Assembly (NCBI RefSeq): GCF_000340215.1
Contig: NW_006921536.1
Location: forward strand, 5,354,874-5,418,873
From: Pseudocercospora fijiensis CIRAD86
Taxonomy: Eukaryota; Ascomycota; Dothideomycetes; Mycosphaerellales; Mycosphaerellaceae
Direction of reading: 5' to 3'
Length of the DNA stretch: 64,000 bases
Shown: positions 1 to 11,160 of the stretch, piece by piece
Position numbering within the stretch: the first letter of the stretch is position 1
How the letters are laid out: each line of letters begins with the position of its first letter
Notes under the pieces: model-generated
Database searches by the model: none
Told to the model about the DNA's origin: nothing
What the model saw: only the letters and a program-made list of their open reading frames with translations
Made by a program: the position numbers and the translations under genes

Positions 1-539
1 TCGTATGTTCCGCTCGTAATATAACGTAATCTCTATTTCAAGTGCTTTTAATTAACTTTCGCGGATCTCGGGGACTAGATTAATAGGAATTAATAGTAGG
101 GTAGTCAAAATACGAGCGTTAGCGAAGCGCCTAAGGACAAAACGCGCAAATCCGCTATTCCGGTATAGCTAGGTAACAATATTAATACAGATTATATCGA
201 GATACTTAATATACAAGGCAGATATAGCTATACGAAGAAAAAGGGTCCTAGAAAGTATATCGAATATAAAGTGTACCAATTTTTATATATATCTATTATA
301 AGATACGGCCTATATAGTTAATCTAAGATCTAAGTTAACTATAAATTCCGTTTATTCTACCCCTACCTTATTAACTATTATATAAACGAAGACACTCTAT
401 ATACGTAGAATATATAGCCCCCTTTATTTCGACCCGTAGAACAACCTCGAAGTGTCTATCTATCGCTCCGGTATTAAAAACAGTGCCTCCTAGCCTCCTA
501 TATACTTTTGTTCCTTTACTAACTTCTATCTCTAATATT
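1..539. other. unassigned sequence upstream of RecQ-like gene
   Basis: I recognise no gene here. The stretch is TA-rich and RIP-like. The frame that becomes the RecQ-like protein is weakly open into the right-hand part of this interval, so the gene's N-terminal region may start here or before the window. An 80-codon opening on the minus strand (371-613) matches nothing I know and is probably a chance opening in CA/TG-poor DNA. Confidence 0.4.
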
Positions 540-3500
540 ACTATTCTGCGCCCTTTTAAAGTATAGCAAGCCTTTAAACATCTTCTAATATTATCTAGAC
601 TATTAAAGAACATATTAGTGCCTTCTAAAGTCCCCCTCCTACTACTAAATCTATTAAAATCTATCGGCTCGAGTATCTAGTGTCGCGATTAACGGTATCG
701 TTAAACAAGTATCGGTACGCGTTGTCCTTAAAGCATTTAAGAAGCTTGCTAACCGTTGTATATTATTAGTTGCCTCTAATCTATTACCTCGCTACTTAAT
801 ATACTTCGATATATATCGCCTCTACCGCTACTATAGTCTTACTAGGCAATAGTAAGAAGCAGGAGCGTAAGAACAAGAAGGATGCCGCTAAGTAAGCTAC
901 TGCTAGTCTTAGTCTAGGTATAACGGCCGGCCGCAAGTTGCCTACCGGCCTAAAGCTACTCTCTCTACTATAGACTAACGAGGAGCGTACTATATTCTTC
1001 TAGAATAGCATCTCCGAGATCGCCGATATAGATATAAAGGATGTTTAGCGCCTCTTCTATACTACTAGTCGCTATAAGCAAGCCGTCCTATTCTATCGCT
1101 AGATAGTCGACGCTAGTATTCGCAAGATTTTAAAGTTGCTATATAACTAGGACCTAGACCTAAAGGATATCTAGATCGATACTATTAATAGCCTTATCTT
1201 CGGCTAGTGCGATATACTAATAATTGCCTATACCGGAGAGGGCAAGAGTATAGTATACTAGGCCTTTACTATGCTAACTAGCTATATTACTATCTAGCTA
1301 GTTCTACTTAACCGTATCGGCGCCGAGTAGGAAGAGGACATTAAGAAGATTAATAAGAGTATTAAGCTAGTAAGTAATAATAATAAGGAGATATAATGCC
1401 GGGTTTAGCGTTATATATACTTAGTATCGGAAGCTTAGTGTCGGTAATTGTCGCGCCTACTATTATTACTTATTTGGTTTAGTTTAGTCGCTGTCGTAAT
1501 AGATAGCTATACAATAGAAATAGACTATACTAATCCGTATCTTCTTCTTCTATTAGGTTAAGCCCCTTTCTATTACTGCCGACACTTTTAAGAAGAACCG
1601 CACTAAGGTCTACTAGCAGATTAAGGACATAGAATACTAGCACCTAATCTTAAGTCCTAAGCAAGCCGCCGCTCTTAGGTTCCGTACTATTCTACGTAAG
1701 GAGCACTTCCGTAATATAGTTAGTCTAATCGTAATCGATAAGATTTATCTTATTCTAGCTTAGGGCAAGGAATTCCGTAAGGAGTTCTTATAACTCGATA
1801 CCTTCTATTATGCCTTCCGTCGCGATACGGTAATGCTTAGTGCCTCTGCTACGATTACGGAAGAGACGGAGCAGCATCTCCTTAAGTACGTAGGCTTCCG
1901 TATAGAAGGCCTAGCTAAATACTATACTAAGGTTATCCGTAGCAGCATCGATCGGCTAGATACCTCGTATATCTTTAAGACCTTATAGGAGAATAAGGTT
2001 AAGAACTATAAGGCCTTATACTTTATCCTTAATAGTACAGTTAATAACTAAGGCGAGGCTACCCTATAGGGTATTAAGAAGGTATACTTTGTCGCATAGG
2101 CTCTTACTGCTTTCGCTAACTTAAACTTCTAGATACTAATCTTCGTTAATAGTCGTAAGCATATCGGCAATCTAACTACCTAAATTCGAGCTTAGTTATA
2201 TAACTTAACTAAGGAGCAGCCGGATGTTAAGAAGCGGTATACCTACGGCAAGGAAGGCGTTAATCTCTTCGATACTGTCTCCTTCTATACTAGCAGTATA
2301 TCGATAACCGACTAGGATGCTCGCTACGTAGAGTATAGCAAAGCCGACTTATCGATACGCATTCTCGATATAACGACCGCATTTAGTATTAGTGTTAACA
2401 TTAAGGATATCTAGCTTATAATCTAGATAAAATTCCCTATTACGATAAATGTTAAAGATGTCTAGTAGCGTCTTAGCCGTATTAGTCGTATACTGCCTCC
2501 TAGAGTGCGATCTATCGCATTCCTATTCTTACTATACTAGGTTAACGACAATGCGAAGGACTTAAAGGAGTCGGACATTAATAGTAATCTAACTATCGCT
2601 CCTAGGCGTTAGAGAGCGCGTCGCAACCTATACGCGCTAATTCGTCCTAGTAGCTTAAACTAGGAAGCACTACTAAGAGAAGATGCCGGCGGCGTATTAG
2701 ATTAGGATACCCGAACCGATATCGATATAGATACTAAGTCCGATACTAGAGAGCCTCCTACTACGAAGAAGAAGTCTAACAACTAGAATAAGGATAATCT
2801 AGCGCTCCGTAAGGGCCTTAATCTAATTTAGCGCGATATCTAGAATAACTATCTTAAGCCCGGTATAGGCCGTTGTCCTCGTACTATTATTAATATACAC
2901 CTTTGTAAGTATAAGGCTATCTATCTATCGTAGCCGGTACTAAAGGAACTATGCTATAATATATACAATCTAGACATTCTTTAGCTACTAGGATCCGATA
3001 TCGATCTCGACGCTCGACTATATCCCTTACTAGAGAAGCCTATAGCTCTATACTACCTTACTATCGGTGTAACTACATTGCTATTTATCTAGGAGTAGTG
3101 CGGCAGCCGTGCTAATAGCTTGTTTCTAAAGGAGAACCGTATATTCGATCTCTTATACGACTTCTATATATCGATTAAGCTAGTCTAGCAGTTATACGGT
3201 ATATTTAGGCGAGCTAAGAACTAGTTAACTTAGACTAAGATTAAAGAGGAAGAGGTTCGTAAGCGAGTACTACTACTCGAGCTATAGTTAGAGAAGGAGG
3301 AATACCTTAACTTCGAGATAATAGGCATTGTCTTTACGCTAAACGCGATAGTACCGAAGGTATACTAGGTATACGTAGCGAAGAGTCTCGCACGTAAGGA
3401 GAAGATAAAGGCTAATAAGGAGGCTAGAGCGAAGGCCGCTATAGAGGCTACTAATCCTAACCTAGATCTAGAGATACCGGCGCCTCCGACTAAAGCTAAA

Positions 3501-4070
3501 CAAGCCTAGCGTCGTTAACAATTGCAGGCCTTAATTATAAGCTCTACTAATAGCGACGTCCTCTATAAGCAAGCTATCTTTAGTCGGAAGGCTCGAGCCT
3601 AGGCGGATACTAAGGCGCTTGCTACTTAGCTTAAGGTAGAGGGCAACGTAGGGCTAATATCCGATACTACTAGCGGAGCTAACGTTAATATACCCGATGC
3701 TCCTACTCCTAGTCCTGCTAGATAGACTCGTTTAGCAACTAGTAGCGCTAGTAGTCCCTCTAGTAAGAAGGCTCGACTAACTATAGCACTAGGTACTAGC
3801 TAGGGTATAGTAGAGGTCGATAAAGCCGATCTTGCCGTATAGGCAGAGTAGGAGCTAAACATAGTTAGGCTTACGACTTAGTATAGAGGTCGTTAGCGTA
3901 GACTCTTAGTACGAGCAGCCCTCGCTATCGTATAGGGTAACATTCGAGTAGGCTAGGTTAGTACCGCTAGGAGCAGTCGTTATAGTAGTAGTCGTCTATT
4001 AAGTAGAGGAAATGCTTAATACTACGTAAAAGATAACACTCCGGTAGATTAAAGATAGCGGTAGAAGCGA
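540..4070 (+). pseudogene. RecQ-family DNA helicase, RIP-inactivated
   Basis: This is a broken gene for a RecQ-type 3'-5' DNA helicase, which unwinds DNA using ATP in the nucleus. The Walker A motif reads GEGKS (1235-1249). Motif II reads DKIY where DEIH is expected (1737-1748), with glutamate and histidine lost by G-to-A and C-to-T changes. It is followed by a Gly-Lys-Glu-Phe-Arg stretch typical of RecQ. Motif III reads SASAT (about 1839-1853), and the motif VI region reads RLSRISR (about 2466-2486). A charged Lys/Glu/Ala-rich C-terminal region continues to about 4.05 kb. Motif I lies in frame 2 and motifs II-VI in frame 0, so a frameshift or unrecognised intron falls between about 1395 and 1560. 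Many TAG/TAA codons sit at expected Gln or Trp positions. Fungal subtelomeres often carry multicopy RecQ-like helicases, which would explain RIP, but no telomere repeat is visible. The family call is solid; the start is unsure. Confidence 0.72.
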
Positions 4071-4651
4071 AGAGATCTAAGGGCAAGTATATTTAGAGAC
4101 CTTCCTAGATTCGAACTAGTTCTTCGTACCTAAGGCGGCCGTCGTTATCGTATTAGACACTTTTGCTAGCGCGCTTTTGCTAGAAACGTACTTAATCGAC
4201 GTACCTCGTTATATTCGTATCGTAATATCGTAATATTATAAAAGTCGAATAGAGAGTCGTAAAGCCGATATTACGATACGCGGAAGGAAGAAGTCGCGAT
4301 ATTTAATCCCGCTAATTAAGAGCTCTGCTATAGTAAATCCGGGGTCTTAGCGGGAATCGATATCCTTATCCTTTCCTCGAATTTACGATTCTTAAACTAT
4401 ATCTCCTCTCTAACATTACTACTTCTAAAACGACTAAGTCTAATCCGCTGTTTTTACGCTCCGAGGTATTATCCGCGCGCCTTAAACCTACTAACTTTGT
4501 AAGAGCGACAAATCCTCCGAATATCAAATCGCTATACTAATAGTTTCTTCTATAGGAGTCTTCTTTCGGCGATACGATATTATAGCAGTACTACTTGAAA
4601 CGACTAAAAATCTAGATCCCGAAGATCTCGGAAATCGAAAAAAACGGGCAG
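4071..4651. other. intergenic, no gene recognised
   Basis: RIP-like sequence between the RecQ-like pseudogene and the 52-bp tandem repeats. I found no protein motif, RNA gene or transposon terminus. Confidence 0.4.
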
Positions 4652-4831
4652 ATTAAGGCGCGCGGATTATACCTAGCTAGCGAAATCATAGTATACTATA
4701 TATATTAAGGCGCGCGGATTATACCTAGCTAGCGGAATTATAGCATACTATATATATTAAGGCGCGCGGATTATACCTAGCTAGCGGAATTATAGTATAC
4801 TATATATATTAAGGCGCGCGGATTATACCTA
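4652..4831. repeat. 52-bp tandem repeat, about 3.5 copies
   Basis: Units beginning ATTAAGGCGCGCGGATTATA start at 4652, 4704, 4756 and 4808, a strict 52-bp period; the last unit is partial. Differences between units are few and mostly transitions such as aaatcatag versus gaattatag. Each unit carries GCGCGC and a CTAGCTAG-type palindrome. The array lies between the 3' ends of the RecQ-like gene and the minus-strand genes. It is directly adjacent repetition without spacers, so it is a minisatellite. Confidence 0.93.
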
Positions 4832-4990
4832 AGCGAACATTAGTAGCTAGATACGGACTTAGAGAGGACAACACTCTATCTCGGCACTAAAGCGACATTA
4901 CTAAGCGACAAGAACGTTTAGACAATAAGGAATTAAGGACAAGAGATAGAAGACTAATATATAGTAGGTAGAGACAGTAGTAGTATTATT

Positions 4991-5320
4991 TCAATCTATA
5001 TACTTAGAGGCGCCGACTCTGCGGTATCGATAGCGGCCGCACTTCTTATTCGGAGCACTGCTATTATATGCTGTCTTGCCCTCCTTAGTATAGATACGAC
5101 AAGTATATCCTAAGCGGATATAGCGCTTATAGGCAGGCATACGTAGCTCTCTATTATCTGTCTCTTTAATCCGGCTAATATACGTTAATCTAATCTGCGT
5201 CTCGTTTAAGCTTTATACCTATAGCTTTGTAGACTTAGAATAGTAGGCATTTTCAGCCTCTAGATAGCGTAGCGCAATACGTAGGCCACTTAGACCCTTC
5301 TTCTTCTTCTTCTTCGGAGC
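4991..5320 (-). pseudogene. C-terminal part of unknown protein
   Basis: Minus-strand frame of 110 codons with only two closely spaced internal stops (Lys-Leu-stop-Val-stop-Ser-Leu), ending at a TGA (4993-4991). It starts after a Lys-rich run (APKKKKKKG) and reads as ordinary protein: LRYLEAENAYYS near the start, then LTYISRIKETDNREL, MPAYKRYIRLGY and a Lys/Arg/Tyr-rich end. I do not recognise the family. It lies downstream of the DUF6589-type pseudogene on the same strand and could be the end of a second gene or of the same mobile unit. The upstream side runs into low-complexity sequence, so the true start cannot be placed. Confidence 0.35.
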
Positions 5321-5944
5321 CTATATTAGTAGTGCTAGAGCTTAAGCTTAAGCTAGAGCTAGAGCTAGAGCTAGAGCAGGTACTAGCGGTAGTAGTGCCC
5401 TAGTTGTAGTTGCTAAAGTCGAAGCTAGAGCAGGCGGCGGCGGAGTAGGCAAAGAGACAAGAGGCAGACCTTAGCGAGAGCGATCCTACTAGCGACGTAC
5501 TTATGCACTTAGGCTAGAGCGGCGAGATAGTGCTAGAGCTAGAGCTAGCGGCGCTGTATTAACGATACTAAGATATATTAGCTGCTACTTAAATCGAAGC
5601 TCGAAGGTTCGAAAGTATACGAGTCTAGTACGTTAATATCCTAAACCGAGAAGTCCTACTATTGCTACTACTACTGCTACTATTGTTATAGTAGAGGCGC
5701 CTATGCCCTAGAAAAGAGGAAGTTAAGCGCAAAGTCTGCGATCTCGTCGAATTCTTAATTAGACATAGCGATAGCGACGGCGAGGTATTAAAGGCAAGGA
5801 TAGTATATATCGCTAAAGAACGGAAGCAAGAAGAAGAAGATCAAATACGAAGAGATATAAGTCTACTACTACTATTGTTAACAATTCGATAATGAAGTAT
5901 AAATACCTTACTTGTAAGCCTATTATCGACATTAATAATACTAT
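5321..5944. other. low-complexity region with GCTAGA-type microsatellite
   Basis: A degenerate hexamer run (GCTAGA/GCTTAA units) spans about 5336-5385, and a CTA/CTG trinucleotide run lies near 5660-5695. Plus-strand frames are open over parts of this interval and encode Ala-Arg repeats, a Gly-rich stretch and a charged segment near 5710-5860, but nothing matches a known family and the compositional bias makes open frames unreliable. Confidence 0.4.
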
Positions 5945-8900
5945 TATATAATAGAAGCATATGCCGATATAGCGCTTTACTCCTCGTTTAATTGCGGTCT
6001 AAGCTTAGGTTACTCGTCGGCAGTTAGATCTAGCTAGTCGACTAAGATATTGTCCTTATTAGTCTCTAGGTTATACTATACCTTATCGTTAGCACCCGCG
6101 ACCTCTTCGCCTCGCTTAGTCGCCTTAGTATTAAGCCGCTTAGTAGCGTTATTATCGCTATTTATTAATTTTTTGTTATCTAGTATAGCAGCGAAGCCTA
6201 ACTTATAACGACTATTAAAGGTATTAAGATCGTTAATCTTCTTACGTAGAGCCTGCTCGCCTCGCTATATAATATTGTTCGAGCAAGCGACATCGTCTCT
6301 ACTAGGTACCGGTGCTACTAGACCCTTAGCTACTAGCTTATATACTATACTAAATATATCGTCCGCGGAATTCTTAGTAGTATATATTGCAGTGCCGATA
6401 GTGCTAATGCCTGTCTCGAATATACGACGTAGGCTCTTTGCGGCTTCTCGATTTAAACTAACCCTCTCGTATATCTTTACGAGTATATATATCGAGTTGG
6501 CCTTGCTCTTAATATCTAAGGAGTAATCTATATTAAATAGCTTAAGCAACTCGTTAGTAGCGATAGCTTTGCCTAGCTTGCCTTTAGGATTAACGACTAT
6601 TGTCGCTAGAATAGTATCTCGCAATAGCGTATCGGAGGTGTCTAGGATATACTTAAGGTATAGTATCGCTCGAGTATAGTTATGCTGCCCTACGCTATAG
6701 AAGGGGATGATTAGCTAGTCTACTATGCGTCGCAAGTGCCTAATATCTATCTCTCGGATAGCCTTATATAGGGTTAAAGTGTTCTCGATTTCTCGTAATA
6801 TACGGTATTAGGTTGTCTAGGCAGGGTCCGGATCTTTATTATTACCGAGGACTCCGCGCTATACTTTAATAGTAAACGCTCTCTAGTAGATTTTATTAAT
6901 CAGTCCTAAGTATTCTTCTAGTGTTAGGTCCTCGATAACTAACTATACTACTTCCTTTAGCGTTTCGTTACTAAGGGCGTCGAAGTCGAGTAGCCTATTG
7001 CTCTTAAAGATTTAGACAGCTATTGTAACGATGTAAGATCGAAAACTACGTAGTGCTACCTATTTAAGAAGGAAGTACTTTAGGTTCTTCTGCTCGAGGT
7101 TGTTAATAGTCTAGAACTTAGCATTATTATATAGGGCATAGTCTAGATAGTCGCTATCCTTATTCTTAAGGAAGTGTATACGTACGACGGTCTTTAAGGC
7201 GTTTATCTCGATATAAAGGAATATAGGCACTAGAAGTATAAAGTCCTTACGATCGAAGTCCTCCTATACGAAGTTAATTAGCAATCCCTTCTAATATTAG
7301 CAAATCTAGTAGCATACCTTGCTCTCGACACTCTCCGCCTAGACAGAACGGATTCTCTTATATATTATTTGGTCGCTAACGACAATAATCAATCTCTTCT
7401 TAAATGCGGTCTTACGCGGCATCTTTAGGAAATCTAGGAAGATGTCTTTAAGTACGGTATAAGTGCCCTCGATCGATACCTTATTATACTTAGAGATTAG
7501 TAGAGAGTATATAGTGTATTTCTTCTTGTTGTCTAGCTTGCGTAGAACAGGGAATTCTAGCACTCTTAGGGCATTTAGATCGTTCTTGTCGACGCCTTTA
7601 AAGATCTCCTTAATCTCCGTACCGAACACATACTATAGTGCTTTATAAATGTAGTACTTAGAGATAGCCGGTATATGCTAGTCGCGGATAATATCGTTAA
7701 CGACTTTGTCGATACTTAGAGGGACTTCGAGATGCAGTATTAACTTAGTTAGGCCCTTAGGAGGCATAGAGTCTATATACGGAAAGGTTGCGATATAAGA
7801 GGTAGTTATATTAATCTATTTAGTTACATCGCTAACGATAGTATTACGTCGCTTCTACTAGCGGTTGAAGTTGTTATATACGATAAATATATTTAACTCT
7901 TTTGCTAACTTCCTAGCTATAGCAATCTATAGCACGATTAGTACAAGCTTTATACGATAAAGTAACAATATACCTAAGCTTAACCGTTAGTAACAAGCAG
8001 CCTCTAGACTATACGAAATAAGTAGTAGATGCCTATATTGTTAAGCATAGTAACAACTCGAGCCGGCACGCTACTAGTAACTAAGAAGATGCCTACAGAT
8101 ACGGGAAACTAGGAAGCTTTGCCTAATGCTATCGATCTAACGATAATAGCTATAATAGTTGTTAGCCGCTTACGTATTACCTCGTACTTGTCCTTAAAGG
8201 TCTCTTAGTACTACTTCTATCCTATACGCTTATTAGGTAGCATATCGCGGATAAAGTTGTACTGCTTTAGTACGCGATTTGTTAGTATACCTTCGATCTC
8301 CTTTAAGTTAAGCTCCTATATACTCTTCTCGGATAAGTACCTGCGGAACAATTAGCTATAACCTATACCGTCTACCCTCTTAGATAGTCCGTACTTATCG
8401 AAGAACTTGCTACCGACGAGAGCTTTTAGCTTATTACGCATTACGCGGACGCTAACGAGGCCCTCCTATAGTACGATATTATATATAGCCTCGAGACGAC
8501 GACGATATGTCCTATTGCCTAGCTTACTAAGGTACTTCCTAATAAACTCCTTAGGACCTATCCTCTTAGTTCTTATAAAGGTACGGACATCGCGCTATCT
8601 TTAATTAGGCTTGCGCTACTAAGAGCGCGCTGCGCGGCAGTGCGTCTAGTTTCTCTTCCTCTTCTTCTTCGGGCTCTTCCTTATCCTATAAGTCGGCATT
8701 AGCTGCTTTAGGACCACCCTCTATCTCGTTCTAAAGTTCTTCTTCTTAGTCGCTAGCTTCGTCTTAGTCTTAGTCTTTATCGTAGGAAAAGCTAGCCGCT
8801 TTCTCGGCTTCGTAAGCCTCTTTAGCTACTTTAGCAATATCGGCTAGTAGCGTACTAGTTAGGTCGCTTATACTATCTATAATAAAAGAGGTAGAATTGG
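5945..8900 (-). pseudogene. DUF6589-type protein, RIP-inactivated
   Basis: A long minus-strand gene broken by Gln/Trp-type stops. The middle of the family is visible: a Tyr-Asn-Asn-Phe-Asn segment, then an Ile-Thr-Thr stretch and a PPKGLT segment (about 7750-7890), where DUF6589 proteins have a YDNxNF region followed by a threonine-rich and PPxGL motif. Next comes IIVVSDQIIYKRIRS (7339-7400), which corresponds to the VVGDQ-T-RLR motif. The C-terminal part (6265-6624) has the conserved Leu-Arg-Asp-Thr-Ile and Asn-Pro-Lys-Gly-Lys segments and ends with TAIYTTKNSADD. The N-terminal part (about 7950-8600) is in a different frame from 5945-7900, so a frameshift or intron lies near 7930. DUF6589 proteins are abundant in fungi; their function is not established, and a transposon-related role is my inference. 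The ends are approximate. Confidence 0.6.
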
Positions 8901-10742
8901 GGTCTAGATTTAAGCTAAGGAGATAGGACTTGCAATAAATAGGTGCTTAGATAGATAGATATATAGGTACGGACAGTAAATTCGCGTCTAGCTCTACTTA
9001 TTTAAATACTCCTACGCTAGGTAGAAGATCGATCGTAGTAGAGCCTTTCTTACGGCAAGTAATAGATTTCTAGCGGCTATCTCGACAACGACGTTACACA
9101 GGCGTACCGAGATATCTAAGCGACTAGACTTTAGCCAATATCCTACCTTAATAGGTTGTTATTAACAAGCATCGAGAATTGGTATATAGCTAGCCGGCTT
9201 AGGCTTAACTAGCCTCTACGGATTAATAATATCTCTACGACAACATATCGGAACAGACTATACTTTATATATTAGATAATGTCGATTGTAGCCTAAATCG
9301 ACTCGATCTTGTCTAGATCCTATATCTTATCGTTAAATATTCGCCCTTCCGTACTAGCTAGAGTAGCTTTCGAAAATCGGCTATTATTCGAGGTCGTAAC
9401 GTCGCATAGCATTTTGCCCTATATATATAATAACCGCAATTGTACGCGCTATCGGCTCGTGCATATATCTTCTTAGTATCTCGTGTTTCGAATATCGATG
9501 CTATACGAGTTAGCTAGCTATAGGCTAGCTACAAGCTAGGCGCTTCGGGTAGCTTCTATAGAACAGTTATTATTTAATACTACAACATCGCACACACATA
9601 ATTTTAATATAAATAGACTTAGAAATAGCTGCGCTATTATCTAAGCACATAATATTATCGTATTTCGCGTTGTGCGTTATTATCGCAATTTTAGCTATAT
9701 AGAATAACTGTCCTACGCGGTTTAGTATTAGACCCTTGCTGTGTAAGGATTTTAGCGTGTTATTTTATAGGTTAGATCGAAGACACGCGTTATCTATACG
9801 GCAACTAGCGCGAGGGACGAGCCTTTAGTTGCGTTATAGGTAAAGCCGAAAATCCGCCGCTTCTTATAGTAAGGGTCTAACTTAGGAGGTAGTATACGTT
9901 CGCTTTTCTTTCTATCTTACAGGTATATATACGGAGCTATAATTGATATAATATTAGAGTATTATTACTATTAGATCTAAGTCTTTAACCGAAAACATAT
10001 TCTTCGATACTACTACGACACTCCCTTAATAAGCAGGCGCGATCTCCTTATCCTACTTAGTCTAGAACTCTTATTTCTCGCTATATACGCGATAGACCGC
10101 CGGTAGCTGAGATCTTTACTATAGGTAGGCACTAAGGGATCCTGCTTTCCTCGAACTCGTAGTTGAATCTACGCGTTATATAGTATCGAAGACTAGGTCG
10201 ATTACTAATAAAGGTTCTCGAAAGGTTAGCTTTATTAAGATTTTCGCTTATAGTAAGGCTAGATACTAGGAGCTATAAAAGCGCTAATTGTCGACGATTA
10301 GTATAGCTAGAATAGCCGAGTCTGTAGTCTAGACGGTACTATAAGCGTTATTATAGAATGTATTGTTTAAGAGTTTTAGTAGAGTATTACAGGTCGCGAG
10401 AAGGACTTTAAAGTTGCTATATTGCAATAAGTAGTTAGCATGTCTTGGCGCCAAGCCTTAAATTACATGTCCGTACAGTATCTTTATATATCGGAGTGAA
10501 AGCGCTCGATTCCGCGGACCGTAGCTATCTATTTCTACTCTAATACGTAAAGACGCTATATAGTCCTTACGCTTCTTAAGCAGACCTAGATATTCTAGTC
10601 CTCGACTTCTTCTAGCCCTATTAACTCCTTACCTAAATCTAGATTTAGTTAACGCTATTCTACTAATTAATTCGTAATACCTCGTAAAATCCTCCTTTAA
10701 TAAACAACTCTAAACGGCTTAATTTCCTCGACTTAGAGCGGA
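8901..10742. other. RIP-like sequence, no gene recognised
   Basis: About 1.8 kb between the DUF6589-type pseudogene and the first chromovirus. CA/TG are depleted as elsewhere. I see no protein motif, LTR or inverted repeat that I can support. The stretch 9,560-9,800 contains a little more CA than its surroundings (for example cgcacacaca near 9590). Confidence 0.4.
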
Positions 10743-10747
10743 GTAGT
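10743..10747. repeat. target site duplication GTAGT, left copy
   Basis: GTAGT immediately precedes the 5' LTR of chromovirus copy 1 and recurs at 22701-22705 directly after the 3' LTR. Five-base duplications are usual for Ty3/Gypsy integration. The match shows that 10,748-22,700 is one integration event that was later interrupted. Confidence 0.85.
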
Positions 10748-10945
10748 TATTAGGACTAAAGAGGTCGTACGTAATTAGTATATAACTAGGCTCGAGTAAA
10801 GCTAGGGTCTTAATACCTTAGGCAGGGCTTAGCGCTTAGTAATAGGCTAACTTGCCCGCTTTCCTCCCTCTCCTTCTAGCTCCTTATCGAATACTACCTG
10901 TACCTACTACTACCCTATCTACCTACTAATATAACCCTTCTTATA
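10748..10945 (+). repeat. 5' LTR of chromovirus copy 1 (198 bp)
   Basis: Starts TATTAGGACTAAAG (originally TGTTAGG, as in its partner at 22,503) and ends CCCTTCTTATA. The same sequence is found in the other LTRs at 22503, 22772, 29694, and inverted at 31639 and 38606. It should hold the promoter and polyadenylation signal of the element, but I cannot assign a TATA box in such TA-rich DNA. Confidence 0.92.
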
Positions 10946-11160
10946 TAGTATTCGATCTACCCTTTAAGGGTAGTAGCTAGATAGTCCTTATTTCAAGCTT
11001 TTAGCGATATAGCTACGGAAATCGCTAATCTAACTATATTGCGCCTAAAGAACGGGACCTATACGTACTACTCTACTAAAACAACCGTACTAATTATTAA
11101 GCAAGGCCTTCTATACGGCCTATTATACTAAGTTAATCGTACTAGACCGATACCTACTAA

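Noticed and set aside
4652..4831. CRISPR-like array
   Set aside because: The 52-bp units are directly adjacent with no unique spacers, in a eukaryotic-type sequence; it is a plain tandem repeat.
6275..6526. Plus-strand ORF of 83 codons, also 7463-7648 and 8407-8604
   Set aside because: All lie opposite the DUF6589-type gene on the minus strand, which has the family motifs; these are shadows.
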